Assembly (NCBI GenBank): GCA_947177595.1
Contig: CAMWUZ010000004.1
Location: 1 to 24,002 of the forward strand
DNA length: 24,002 nucleotides
Direction: 5' to 3'
Source: an uncultured Porphyromonadaceae bacterium
Lineage (GTDB): Bacteria; Bacteroidota; Bacteroidia; Bacteroidales; Muribaculaceae
Of the stretch, positions 1-8,393 are shown one piece after another. The notes beneath the pieces were generated by a model that saw only the letters and a program-made list of their open reading frames with translations, ran no database searches and was not told where the DNA came from. Each line of letters starts with the position of its first letter. The first letter of the stretch is position 1. A program made the position numbers and the translations under genes.

Positions 1-276
1 GTTTATGTCGATATGCCCGAGGTTGGCGATGAAGTAGAGGCTGGTGAGGATTTCGGCGCTGTCGAGAGCGTAAAGGCTGCCAGCGACCTCATTTCACCCG
101 TTACAGGAGAAGTGATTGAAATCAATGAAAGCCTTGAGGACAATCCGCGCCTGGTAAATGAGGACTGTATGGCAAACTGGATTATCAAAGTGAAAATCTC
201 TGATCCCGCCGAGCTTGAGGATCTTATGGATGAGGCCGCATACAAGGCTTTCTGCGACAGCGAAGGCGCTCACTGA
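1..276 (+). CDS. gcvH: Glycine cleavage system H protein, 5' partial
   Basis: H protein carries the lipoyl-bound aminomethyl group between the P, T and L proteins of the cytoplasmic glycine cleavage complex. The reading frame is open from base 1, so the start codon lies outside the window; 91 residues of the usual roughly 125 are visible. The lipoylation site is clear: the E-S-V-K-A-A motif, with the acceptor lysine codon at 73-75. It is followed by the conserved I-S-P-V-T-G-E-V turn and the N-x-x-L-E-x-N-P-x-L-V-N block, then the W-I-I-K-V strand. The C-terminal helix ending G-A-H matches the family. gcvPA follows after 13 bases, consistent with one operon. The promoter is not in the window. 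Confidence 0.95.
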   Translation, partial: VYVDMPEVGDEVEAGEDFGAVESVKAASDLISPVTGEVIEINESLEDNPRLVNEDCMANWIIKVKISDPAELEDLMDEAAYKAFCDSEGAH

Positions 277-289
277 TAAAATCACCGAA

Positions 290-1630
290 ATGAGCCATCG
301 TTATTTTCCTCACACTCAAGCCGACATCGATGCGATGCTTGAGCGATGCGGCGTATCTTCCACAGAGCAGCTCTATGATGATGTGCCGCAAGAACTACGA
401 CTGAAGAAAAAATATGACCTGCCAAAGGCATTGACCGAGAAAGAGGTTCGCGATTACTTCAATAAACTGGGTGCCAAGAACACTCAGCTCACTTGCTTTG
501 CAGGAGGAGGTTTCTATCACCGTTACACTCCATCGGTGATTCCGGCTATTCTCTCCCGCTCTGAATTTCTCACATCATACACCCCATATCAGCCTGAAAT
601 ATCACAGGGTACGCTCCAGTATATCTTTGAATATCAAAGCATGATGACAGAGCTTACCGGGCTGGATGTCAGCAATGCATCCATGTATGACGGCGCTACC
701 GCAACCGCCGAAGCTATGATGATGAGTATCGCCGCAACCCGTAAGCGCGACACCGTTCTCGTTTCCTCGACACTTAATCCAAAAGTGATGGAGGTGGTGA
801 AAACCTATGCCCGCTATCACAATGTAAATATTCTTGCAATAGAAGCTGCCGGCGGCGTGACTTCGCTTGAGGATATGAAAGGGAAACTGGAGGGAGGCAA
901 AGTTGCCGGAGTGATTCTGCCTCAGCCAAACTATTTAGGAATAATAGAAGATTTCAACGGATTTTCAGATGCTATTCATGAGGCGGGAGCGCTGATGATA
1001 ATGAATTGTGTGGCATCGGATCTTGCTGTTCTGAAAACTCCTGCCGAATGGGGTGCGGATATAGCCGCAGGTGATGCGCAGAGCCTCGGTATGCCCCTCT
1101 CTTTCGGCGGACCGTATCTCGGATTCCTCTGCTGCACCAAAGCACTTATCCGCAAAATGCCCGGAAGAATCGTGGGAGCGACTGAAGATGTTAACGGCAA
1201 CCGTACATTCGTGCTCACGCTTCAGGCACGCGAACAGCATATCCGCCGCGACAAAGCTACAAGCAATATTTGCTCAAACCAGGGTCTTATGGCACTCCAT
1301 ACAGCCGTATATCTGAGTCTTCTCGGCACCGGGGGGCTGCGCGAAGTCTGCGAGATTTCTGCCAATGGAGCGCATTATCTCGCCGAAAAGCTTGAAGCTA
1401 CCGGTAAAATGACTCTTATATATCCCGACAAGCCATATCTCAACGAGTTTGCGATGAAATGTGACTTCAAGGTTGATGATCTGCTTAGAGTGTGCATCGA
1501 GAATGAAATTCTCGCAGGCATAAAGCTGAGTGACAACGAAATTCTCATTGCAGTCACGGAAATGCAGACCCGCGAGGAGATAGACCGCCTGATTGAGATT
1601 GTTTCAAACACTAAATTCCCACAGTTATGA
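290..1630 (+). CDS. gcvPA: Glycine dehydrogenase (decarboxylating) subunit 1
   Basis: This is the N-terminal half of a split P protein. With GcvPB it decarboxylates glycine and passes the aminomethyl group to lipoyl-GcvH. I chose the ATG at 290 (446 residues) because the protein then begins M-S-H-R-Y-F-P-H-T, the usual GcvPA beginning, and does not overlap gcvH. The frame stays open back to an ATG at 215, but that would overlap gcvH by 62 bases. Family landmarks are F-A-G-G-G-F-Y-H-R-Y, the stretch around S-R-S-E-F-L-T-S-Y-T-P-Y-Q-P-E, N-A-S-M-Y-D-G-A-T-A, and R-A/D-K-A-T-S-N-I-C-S-N-Q near the C-terminal third. The PLP lysine is in the partner subunit, as expected. The stop overlaps the gcvPB start (ATGA). 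Confidence 0.95.
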   Translation: MSHRYFPHTQADIDAMLERCGVSSTEQLYDDVPQELRLKKKYDLPKALTEKEVRDYFNKLGAKNTQLTCFAGGGFYHRYTPSVIPAILSRSEFLTSYTPYQPEISQGTLQYIFEYQSMMTELTGLDVSNASMYDGATATAEAMMMSIAATRKRDTVLVSSTLNPKVMEVVKTYARYHNVNILAIEAAGGVTSLEDMKGKLEGGKVAGVILPQPNYLGIIEDFNGFSDAIHEAGALMIMNCVASDLAVLKTPAEWGADIAAGDAQSLGMPLSFGGPYLGFLCCTKALIRKMPGRIVGATEDVNGNRTFVLTLQAREQHIRRDKATSNICSNQGLMALHTAVYLSLLGTGGLREVCEISANGAHYLAEKLEATGKMTLIYPDKPYLNEFAMKCDFKVDDLLRVCIENEILAGIKLSDNEILIAVTEMQTREEIDRLIEIVSNTKFPQL

Positions 1631-3099
1631 ACAAGGAATATTACGGTAAACTGATTTTCGAGCTTTCACGCCCGGGCAGAAAAGGCGCAGACATTCCTTC
1701 AAATGGCTGCGGGAGTTCATTATCATCAATCCCGGCATCTCTTCTGAGAGAAAAATCACCATCACTCCCCGAGGTTGATGAACCAACCGCAGTGCGCCAC
1801 TATACCAACATGAGCAACAATAATTTCGGCGTGGATACCGGTTTTTATCCTCTCGGCTCATGCACAATGAAGTATAATCCAAAGATCAACGAGGAGATGG
1901 CGGCTCACTCCGCTATGACAGCGCTTCATCCTGCTGCACCGGCATCTGCCGTGCAGGGTGCGCTTGAAGCCTACTGGAATCTCCAGTGCGCACTCTCTGA
2001 AATCGGAGGTATGGCTGCATTCACCCTGAATCCTTTTGCAGGAGCTCACGGTGAGCTGACCGGTCTGATGGTAATACGTGCATATCACGACAGCCGGGGT
2101 GACGAAAAACGCACGAAAGTGATTGTTCCGGACTCGGCTCATGGAACCAATCCCGCAAGTGCGGCAGTTGCAGGTCTTAAGGTCGTTGAGGTAAAGAGCC
2201 TCGCCGATGGCACGGTTGATGTTGATGCTCTTGCAGGATTGCTTGATGATACCGTGGCAGCCGTGATGATGACCAATCCCAATACCGCGGGACTTTTTGA
2301 AAGCAATGTGGCGAAGATTGCTGATATGGTTCATGCCGCGGGCGGACTTATGTACTACGACGGAGCCAACCTCAACCCCATGCTCGGTATTGCACGTCCC
2401 GGTGACATGGGATTTGATGTGATGCATATCAACCTCCACAAAACTTTCTCCACTCCCCACGGTGGAGGAGGACCGGGGTCAGGTCCGGTAGGCGTGAGAA
2501 CGGGGCTCGAAAAGTTTCTGCCTAATCCAAAAGTAGTCAAACTTGCCGACGGCACTTTTGACATTATTACTGACCCGGACGCTCTCGGAAGCGTGTCGGC
2601 AACCCTCGGAAACTTCGGTGTGCAACTCAGAGCGCTGGCATACATTCTATCGCTCGGCAGCGAAGGGCTTATGGAAGCCGGAAAACTCGCCACCCTAAAC
2701 GCCAATTATATCAAGGAGTCGCTGCGCGACCTATACAAACTCCCTATCGATCGTGTTTGCAAGCACGAGTTCGTGTTTGACGGACTTGCAGACAAATCTA
2801 CCGGCGTGACCACCCTCAATATCGCCAAACGTCTGCTTGATTACGGTTTCCATGCCCCCACCATCTATTTTCCGCTGCTTTTCCATGAGTCACTTATGGT
2901 TGAGCCGACCGAAACCGAAAGCAAGGAGACTCTTGACCGCTTCATTGACGCCATGAGAAAAATAGCCATAGAAGCCGCCGAGACTCCGGATTTGATAAAG
3001 GACGCACCCCATAATACCCCGGTAAGACGACCCGATGATACAGCAGCGGCACTTAACCCTGTCGTGAAGTGGAAAGATCTCAATTGCGAAAAGGCATGA
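1627..3099 (+). CDS. gcvPB: Glycine dehydrogenase (decarboxylating) subunit 2
   Basis: This is the C-terminal half of the split P protein and holds the PLP site. It has 490 residues, normal for GcvPB. The PLP-binding lysine is K272 in the H-K-T-F-S-T-P-H motif, followed by the glycine-rich G-G-G-G-P-G-S-G-P-V-G loop. Other landmarks are G-S-C-T-M-K-Y-N-P-K-I near the N terminus, D-S-A-H-G-T-N-P-A-S-A and M-T-N-P-N-T-A-G-L-F. The start codon shares four bases with the gcvPA stop (ATGA), and the stop codon shares four bases with the lpdA start. This suggests translational coupling and equal subunit supply. Confidence 0.96.
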   Translation: MNKEYYGKLIFELSRPGRKGADIPSNGCGSSLSSIPASLLREKSPSLPEVDEPTAVRHYTNMSNNNFGVDTGFYPLGSCTMKYNPKINEEMAAHSAMTALHPAAPASAVQGALEAYWNLQCALSEIGGMAAFTLNPFAGAHGELTGLMVIRAYHDSRGDEKRTKVIVPDSAHGTNPASAAVAGLKVVEVKSLADGTVDVDALAGLLDDTVAAVMMTNPNTAGLFESNVAKIADMVHAAGGLMYYDGANLNPMLGIARPGDMGFDVMHINLHKTFSTPHGGGGPGSGPVGVRTGLEKFLPNPKVVKLADGTFDIITDPDALGSVSATLGNFGVQLRALAYILSLGSEGLMEAGKLATLNANYIKESLRDLYKLPIDRVCKHEFVFDGLADKSTGVTTLNIAKRLLDYGFHAPTIYFPLLFHESLMVEPTETESKETLDRFIDAMRKIAIEAAETPDLIKDAPHNTPVRRPDDTAAALNPVVKWKDLNCEKA

Positions 3100-4421
3100 T
3101 TGATGCGGATGTTATAGTAATCGGTTCCGGACCCGGGGGGTACACGCTCGCGGCTAAAGCGCACGCACTCGGCAAGAGGACAATCATAATTGAGCGCGAC
3201 AACCTCGGAGGCACATGCCTGAACCGCGGATGTATTCCTACCAAAGCGTTGTGCAAAAGTGCGGAAGTTGCCACCACTGTTAAAGAGGCTGCGGAGTTCG
3301 GTGTGAATGTGGATGGCGTCTCGTTCAACTATCCTCTGGCAGTAAACCGTAAGAACGAGGTCGTGGCATCTCTGCGCGAAGGTGTTGCAACAGTTCTTTC
3401 CGGCGTTGAGATCGTGAGAGGCGATGCCGTATTCACCGATGCTCACACTGTTTCAGTAAATGGCGAATCATATACCGCATCTAAAATCATCCTCGCCACA
3501 GGCTCCCGACCGGCTTCGCTACCGATAGCGGGGGCGGAATATGCTGTAAACAGTGATTTCGTTCTTGAAATGACCTCGCTCCCGGAATCCATGATTATTA
3601 TCGGCGGAGGAGTGATAGGCATGGAATTCGCCTCGATATTCAATTCCTTTGGAGTGAGAGTCACTGTACTTGAGTATTGCCCTGAAATTTTGCCGCCGTT
3701 TGATGAAGAGATAGCGAAGCGTCTGCGGATGAGCCTTAAACGCAAGGGTATAGAAATCGTAACCTCGGCACAGGTCACTTCGATTTCTTCAAGTTTAGAG
3801 GTGGAATGCAGCGTGAAAGGCAAAATCAAGAACTTTTCGGCGGAAATGGTGCTGATGGCTGTAGGTCGTACACCTGTTCTTCCGACTGGATTGAAAGAAG
3901 CCGGTATAGAGCTGACTCCTCGTGGAGCGGTTAAGGTAAATGACCGTATGGAAACCAATCTCCCGGGCGTTTATGCTATCGGTGACGTTAACGGACTCTG
4001 TATGCTCGCTCATGCTGCGGAAGCGCAAGGCAAAGTAGCGCTGGGACTGCATCAGCGGCTGGATATTGTGCCGAGCGCAGTGTTCACTATGCCTGAATGC
4101 GCTATGGTAGGTATGACCGAAAAGCAGTGCGCCGAGCAAAGAATCGAATGTAAAATCGGTAAAGCCACTTTCCGCTCCAACGGCAAAGCACTGGCTATGG
4201 GAGAGCCTGACGGATTGGTGAAAGTCATCTTATCAACAGATGACAAACTTCTTGGCTGCCATATCTGCGGTGCACATGCCGCTGATCTGGTGCAGGAAGC
4301 GGCGACCTTGATAAACTCAGATATGCCTGCTACCGCTCTCAGCGATGCGATCCACAGTCATCCGACTCTCGGAGAAACAGTGATGACAGCCGTTGAAGCC
4401 GCTATTTCAATTTCAAAATGA
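3096..4421 (+). CDS. lpdA: Dihydrolipoyl dehydrogenase (L protein)
   Basis: The enzyme reoxidises dihydrolipoyl-GcvH with FAD and NAD+. The ATG at 3096 gives 441 residues and begins just before the FAD-binding G-S-G-P-G-G motif (residues 10-15). The longer frame back to 3069 would only add sequence inside gcvPB. The redox-active disulfide is C41/C46 in G-G-T-C-L-N-R-G-C-I-P-T-K. The NAD-binding G-G-G-V-I-G-M-E motif is at 170-177. The C-terminal H422/E427 pair in H-S-H-P-T-L-G-E is the catalytic base dyad of the family. At 441 residues it is slightly shorter than many LpdA proteins (460-475). It overlaps gcvPB upstream and the glycosyltransferase downstream. Its position argues for service to glycine cleavage, though it could also serve 2-oxoacid dehydrogenases. 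Confidence 0.95.
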   Translation: MIDADVIVIGSGPGGYTLAAKAHALGKRTIIIERDNLGGTCLNRGCIPTKALCKSAEVATTVKEAAEFGVNVDGVSFNYPLAVNRKNEVVASLREGVATVLSGVEIVRGDAVFTDAHTVSVNGESYTASKIILATGSRPASLPIAGAEYAVNSDFVLEMTSLPESMIIIGGGVIGMEFASIFNSFGVRVTVLEYCPEILPPFDEEIAKRLRMSLKRKGIEIVTSAQVTSISSSLEVECSVKGKIKNFSAEMVLMAVGRTPVLPTGLKEAGIELTPRGAVKVNDRMETNLPGVYAIGDVNGLCMLAHAAEAQGKVALGLHQRLDIVPSAVFTMPECAMVGMTEKQCAEQRIECKIGKATFRSNGKALAMGEPDGLVKVILSTDDKLLGCHICGAHAADLVQEAATLINSDMPATALSDAIHSHPTLGETVMTAVEAAISISK

Positions 4422-5428
4422 CTCAGACGACAGACAACCCTCTGGTAAGCGTGATAATGATCACGTATAATCAGGAAAAATATGTAGAACAGGCTGTGCA
4501 CAGCGTACTCTCGCAGCGCACCGCCTTTGATTTTGAAATCATTATTGCAGACGATGCCTCAACCGACAATACTGTTGAGATATGCCGCCGGCTTTCCGAG
4601 GAATATCCCGGTAGAATAAATCTCATCGCGAGAAGCAAGAATCTCGGTACCTCAGGCAATTATTTTGATGCATGGAGCAGATGCAAAGGCAGATATATAG
4701 CAATCTGCGAGGGAGACGACTGGTGGCTATCGAAAGACAAACTCTCACTTCAGGTACAGTACATGGAAGAGCATCCCGACTGCACCGTTTGCTTCCACCG
4801 CGTGGCGAACTATTATCCGGAAAAACATAACTGGTCGCTGTGCGGCATACCGAAACAATCTGATTTCGGGCTGGATGAGCTTGCACAGGGTAATATCATT
4901 ACCAATCTCTCGGTAATGTACCGCGCACTACCTCATTCAGCCATTCCGGACTGGGTGAAACTCACTCCTCTCTTTGACTATGCTATGCACATGCTCCATG
5001 CGGCGGAAGGATATATCCACTTTATTCCGAAAGTCATGGGGGCATATCGCAAACATAGTGTAGGAATCTGGAGCGGCGATGCTCTGAGGGCACGGAGACT
5101 CGCCACAGAGATACGCCGCCTTCTGGTCGCGCACTTCCACACCTCTCATCCCCAAGCAGCTGCGATATTGTTAGTCAAATACTACGAAAACGCTATAGCT
5201 CTCTGTGCGGCGATGCAAAAACTCGGAGATGATGACGGACTTAAAAAGACTGTGGATCAGATAACAGAAACAACCGCTCTGTATGGTGTCGCAGTGCCGG
5301 AAGATGAGATTAACCGCGCTATAAAAGCATACTCCCCGGCAAAAGAAAGCACCCGACAACGCATCAGGCGCTACATCTTCCGAACGTTGACCCGCATCCT
5401 CCCAATCTCTCTCGCCTCCCGTCTGTAA
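4418..5428 (+). CDS. Family 2 glycosyltransferase
   Basis: A GT-A fold glycosyltransferase of family 2 with 336 residues. The opening strand S-V-I-M-I-T-Y-N-Q-E is at 11-20, the nucleotide-sugar site A-D-D-A-S-T-D at 44-50, and the metal-binding acidic cluster E-G-D-D-W-W at 98-103. No transmembrane segment is obvious, so it is probably cytoplasmic or peripheral, acting on a lipid-linked or cell-surface glycan. Donor and acceptor cannot be read from the sequence. The C-terminal region (about 190-336) is family-variable and ends in a basic stretch that might contact membrane. Its ATG overlaps the lpdA stop by four bases, so it is translated from the glycine-cleavage transcript although its chemistry is unrelated. 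No convincing terminator follows it. Confidence 0.88.
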   Translation: MTQTTDNPLVSVIMITYNQEKYVEQAVHSVLSQRTAFDFEIIIADDASTDNTVEICRRLSEEYPGRINLIARSKNLGTSGNYFDAWSRCKGRYIAICEGDDWWLSKDKLSLQVQYMEEHPDCTVCFHRVANYYPEKHNWSLCGIPKQSDFGLDELAQGNIITNLSVMYRALPHSAIPDWVKLTPLFDYAMHMLHAAEGYIHFIPKVMGAYRKHSVGIWSGDALRARRLATEIRRLLVAHFHTSHPQAAAILLVKYYENAIALCAAMQKLGDDDGLKKTVDQITETTALYGVAVPEDEINRAIKAYSPAKESTRQRIRRYIFRTLTRILPISLASRL

Positions 5429-5514
5429 TCATCCCCTAAACTACCCGAATCCATACTGTAATAAAAAAGTCTGCGTTTTTCGTGTTAAAAATTTGGGATG
5501 AAGCGATTTTTGGC

Positions 5515-5544
5515 TTTGGAATTGAATTTTTTGAAGTAACTTTG
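5515..5544 (+). promoter_or_regulatory. Bacteroidota-type promoter for the kinase-like gene
   Basis: TTTG at 5515-5518 and TAACTTTG at 5537-5544, 18 bases apart, match the Bacteroidota -33/-7 pattern (TTTG and TAnnTTTG). The -7 element is exact and the spacing is about one base shorter than usual. The start codon is 47 bases downstream of the -7 box. This marks the kinase-like gene as a new transcription unit separate from the upstream gcv operon. Confidence 0.65.
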
Positions 5545-5591
5545 CAGTCCGCGGGAAAATACCTGCCTAATTACTACTGATTGCATTATTT

Positions 5592-7100
5592 ATGAATACA
5601 TTATATAGATTTTTTGCGGTAGCCCTGCTTTCTGTTTCCGCTACCGGATTGTTTGCTCAGTCTGCCGGAGATAATTTTGTGAGAGAAGCCGATTCCAAAC
5701 TCCAGGCTAAAGAATATACCACCGCACGATATATGTATGGCAAGGCGTACAAGGCTTATGCCGCGGAATCCAAGATAGACAAGGCAGTTCAGGCGGTTGT
5801 GAATATGTCGGCTCTTTATCACCGCGAGGGTTTCTTCAAAGAGGCGTTCGAGCATCTGAACAGCGCTGAATTTCAGCTCAAAGCATACGAGGAGGCTAAT
5901 AATGTCCAGCTTCCGGCATCCCACTTCCTTCTCGCAAGAGAGCGCGAAAGAATGTATGTTAAAATGCGCCGCATGGAAGCCGCAAAAGAACAGATGGACA
6001 GAATGCGCGCCCATGTAGAAGCCGCCAATGACAGTGCGCTTAATGTCGATTTCCTCACCGAATGCGTAAAGGTGTATCATTCCCTCGGTCAGAATGACAA
6101 AGGCGAGGAAGCTGCAAACAAACTTATCGGCTTGTATCTGTCAGCAAACGACTTTGACACCGCAAAAGAATGCTACCGCAACCTTATCGATATGTCTGTG
6201 AAAACAGGAAATGTGCATCTCACACAAAAAGCATACGACAAATATGTTGCATGGGCAGACTCTGTTGCAGATGTGAAAGCGGTACAAGAACACGCCACTC
6301 TGCAGAAAGAGCTTGATGAGGCAAATGCCACCATTGAGGATCGCGACAGTTCCATCACCGCAAAAAATGCAATCATCATCGGACTTCTCATTCTTGCCGG
6401 AGGTGTTGCCGCCGCTCTGGTGTTTGTGAGCATCGCACTTCTCAGATATATGGCACGGTGCCGCCGTCAGAAAAAAGCGATTGCAACCGCTCAGGAGCAC
6501 AATCAGCTAAAAAATATGTTCCTCGCAAATATCTCGGCTCAAATGGAACCGACCCTGAATACTCTTCCCGCCAATCTTCCTGCCGCCAAGGCGCTGAAGG
6601 AATTTGCCGGACATATCCAGGAGCTTTCCGAGCTGGAGGCTACTCAGACCGAGCTTTATCCCACCGAACCGATAAATGTTTATGACTTCTGCGAGTCTGT
6701 TGCAGATGAAATCCGTCCCAAGACCGCGAGCAATGTCACCGTATCAGTTACCGCTCCCAAGATGAGCGCACCGATAAACGAGGAGGCTCTCCGCAAGGTG
6801 TTGAGTCACCTTCTAAGCAATGCAGCCGAATATACTCCCGCGGGGGGCAAAATATCTCTTGAGTTCAAGAAACGCGGACCGCACAACATTCAGTTCATTA
6901 TTACCGACAATGGCTGCGGTATCAGTGAAGAGGCTCGCGAATCGCTCTTCAAACCGTTCTCTATCGTAAGAGATCTTACTGAGGGTGACGGTCTGGGCTT
7001 ACCTATCTGCTCCCTGACCGTAGCAAAGATGAACGGTAATCTCAGAATTGATGAGACATTCACAAGCGGTACCAGATTTATCGTGGAGCTCCATCCCTGA
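5592..7100 (+). CDS. TPR-type membrane histidine kinase-like protein, phospho-acceptor His missing
   Basis: The 502-residue protein starts with a Sec signal peptide (residues 1-22, ending in an F-A-Q-S cleavage region). A helical TPR-like periplasmic region follows (about 25-225), then a short coiled coil (about 229-256), one transmembrane helix (about 259-285) and a cytoplasmic kinase module. The HATPase domain is intact: N box around N410 (L-L-S-N-A-A-E-Y-T-P-A-G-G), G1 box D-N-G-C-G-I at 439-444, F box F-K-P-F, and G2 box G-D-G-L-G-L at 465-470. The dimerisation segment reads F-L-A-N-I-S-A-Q-M-E-P-T-L (310-322). Most Bacteroidota kinases have S-H-E-L/I-R-T-P-L there, so the phosphorylated histidine is replaced by A316 and the following Glu and Arg are also changed. 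It may bind ATP without autophosphorylating in the standard way. No response regulator gene is adjacent. It has its own promoter and terminator. Confidence 0.85.
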   Translation: MNTLYRFFAVALLSVSATGLFAQSAGDNFVREADSKLQAKEYTTARYMYGKAYKAYAAESKIDKAVQAVVNMSALYHREGFFKEAFEHLNSAEFQLKAYEEANNVQLPASHFLLARERERMYVKMRRMEAAKEQMDRMRAHVEAANDSALNVDFLTECVKVYHSLGQNDKGEEAANKLIGLYLSANDFDTAKECYRNLIDMSVKTGNVHLTQKAYDKYVAWADSVADVKAVQEHATLQKELDEANATIEDRDSSITAKNAIIIGLLILAGGVAAALVFVSIALLRYMARCRRQKKAIATAQEHNQLKNMFLANISAQMEPTLNTLPANLPAAKALKEFAGHIQELSELEATQTELYPTEPINVYDFCESVADEIRPKTASNVTVSVTAPKMSAPINEEALRKVLSHLLSNAAEYTPAGGKISLEFKKRGPHNIQFIITDNGCGISEEARESLFKPFSIVRDLTEGDGLGLPICSLTVAKMNGNLRIDETFTSGTRFIVELHP

Positions 7101-7146
7101 TAAATGAAAATAAGATCACTTTAAAAGAGAGACTGATATCAAAAAT

Positions 7147-7178
7147 AAAGCCGGGTGGGTAGTCCATCCGGCTTTATT
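7147..7178. terminator. Shared hairpin terminator between convergent genes
   Basis: The arms 7147-7158 and 7164-7175 pair over 12 positions with one G-T wobble, around a five-base loop (GTAGT). On the plus strand the hairpin is followed by a short T-rich run. On the minus strand it is followed by ATTTTTG, a better tract. It lies between the stop of the kinase-like gene (7100) and the stop of fucO (7202), so it can end both transcripts. Confidence 0.85.
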
Positions 7179-7201
7179 GCTTCAGTTAAAACGTATAATG
7201 T

Positions 7202-8356
7202 TTAAAGGCATTTCTTATATAGTGTAACAATGTCGTCAAGGGTCACTTCACGAGGATTGCCGGGAGTGCATACATCGGCAAGTGCCTGTTCTGCCAACGC
7301 GGGAATATCCTTTTCAGTAATACCCAATTCGTTTAAGGTCTGTGGTATTCCAACTTCGAGGGAAAGCTTACGCACCGCCTCAACCGCTGCCTGAGAAGCC
7401 TCCTGCTTGCTCATTCCGGCAATATCCACACCCATAGCCTGAGCTATCGCGGGATATTTGTCCAGGCAAGCCGGCATATTAAATTCCATTATTGTGGGCA
7501 GGAGAAGAGCGTTTGCCACTCCGTGGGGCACATCAAACAGTGAGCCCATCGGGTGCGCCATACCATGAACCAAACCGAGACCGACATTTGAGAATGCCAT
7601 GCCTGCAATGTACTGAGCGAGCGCCATACCGTTGCGTCCTTCAGGATTTGTGGGTTCACTCACAGCAACGGGAAGATATTTGCTAATCATGCGGATAGCC
7701 TCGATTTCAAACATATCCGACATTTCCCATGCACCGCGTGTGATATAGCCTTCAATAGCATGTGTAAGCGCATCCATTCCGGTGGCAGCGGTCAGCCCTT
7801 TCGGGAGCGAGTACATTAGCTCGGCATCTATTACAGCAACCGCAGGAATATCGTTGGGGTCAACGCAAACCATTTTCTTGTGTTTCTCCTCGTCAATAAT
7901 CACATAGTTTATAGTGGTTTCCGCCGCAGTACCTGCCGTTGTAGGCAGAGCAACAATAGGCACACTCTTGTTCTTTGTGGGCGCACATCCTTCGAGCGAC
8001 ACTATATCGGAAAACTCAGGATTGTTTATTACTATTCCAATACCCTTAGCCGTATCCATAGACGAACCGCCTCCTATAGCGATTATGAAGTCAGCGCCGG
8101 AAGCCTTGAATGCCTCTATGCCGTCCTTAACATTCCTTACCGTTGGGTTAGGCTTTACCTCACTGAACACATCGTAAGGTATTCCGGCTTCGTCCAGCAC
8201 ATCAGTCACCATTTTAGCGACACCGAACTTCACCAAACCTTTATCGGTAACAACCAATGCCTTTTTCTTTCCAAGGCGTTCAACTATTGCCGGGAGTTCT
8301 TTTCTCGCTCCGGGTCCAAAATAAGATACTTCATTAAGTATAAATCTGTTTACCAT
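7202..8356 (-). CDS. fucO: Lactaldehyde reductase (FucO-type iron alcohol dehydrogenase)
   Basis: A 384-residue group III, iron-dependent alcohol dehydrogenase that closely resembles E. coli FucO (383 residues) along its whole length. FucO reduces L-lactaldehyde to L-1,2-propanediol with NADH in the cytoplasm, the last step of anaerobic L-fucose or rhamnose use; it also acts on glycolaldehyde. The NAD-binding G-G-G-S-S-M-D-T motif is at 95-102. Metal ligands expected from FucO are present: D195 and H199 (G-M-D-A-L-T-H), H264 (G-L-V-H-G-M-A-H) and H278 (V-P-H-G-V-A-N). The C-terminal G-N-P-R-E-V-T motif also matches. It is the last gene of the nan operon, 37 bases after the creatininase-family gene, and ends before the shared terminator. 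Assignment to FucO rather than another 1,2-diol dehydrogenase rests on remembered similarity. Confidence 0.88.
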   Translation of the reverse strand: MVNRFILNEVSYFGPGARKELPAIVERLGKKKALVVTDKGLVKFGVAKMVTDVLDEAGIPYDVFSEVKPNPTVRNVKDGIEAFKASGADFIIAIGGGSSMDTAKGIGIVINNPEFSDIVSLEGCAPTKNKSVPIVALPTTAGTAAETTINYVIIDEEKHKKMVCVDPNDIPAVAVIDAELMYSLPKGLTAATGMDALTHAIEGYITRGAWEMSDMFEIEAIRMISKYLPVAVSEPTNPEGRNGMALAQYIAGMAFSNVGLGLVHGMAHPMGSLFDVPHGVANALLLPTIMEFNMPACLDKYPAIAQAMGVDIAGMSKQEASQAAVEAVRKLSLEVGIPQTLNELGITEKDIPALAEQALADVCTPGNPREVTLDDIVTLYKKCL

Positions 8357-8393
8357 GATATTATGAAATAAGTTTATACATAAGTCTCGACAA

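Noticed and set aside
1858..2460. 200-codon minus-strand frame inside gcvPB
   Set aside because: It is antisense to a confident gene, with a Cys/His-rich composition typical of a shadow frame.
5466..5481. A-run / T-run inverted repeat after the glycosyltransferase as a terminator
   Set aside because: The only pairing is A-T with no GC stem, too weak for an intrinsic terminator.
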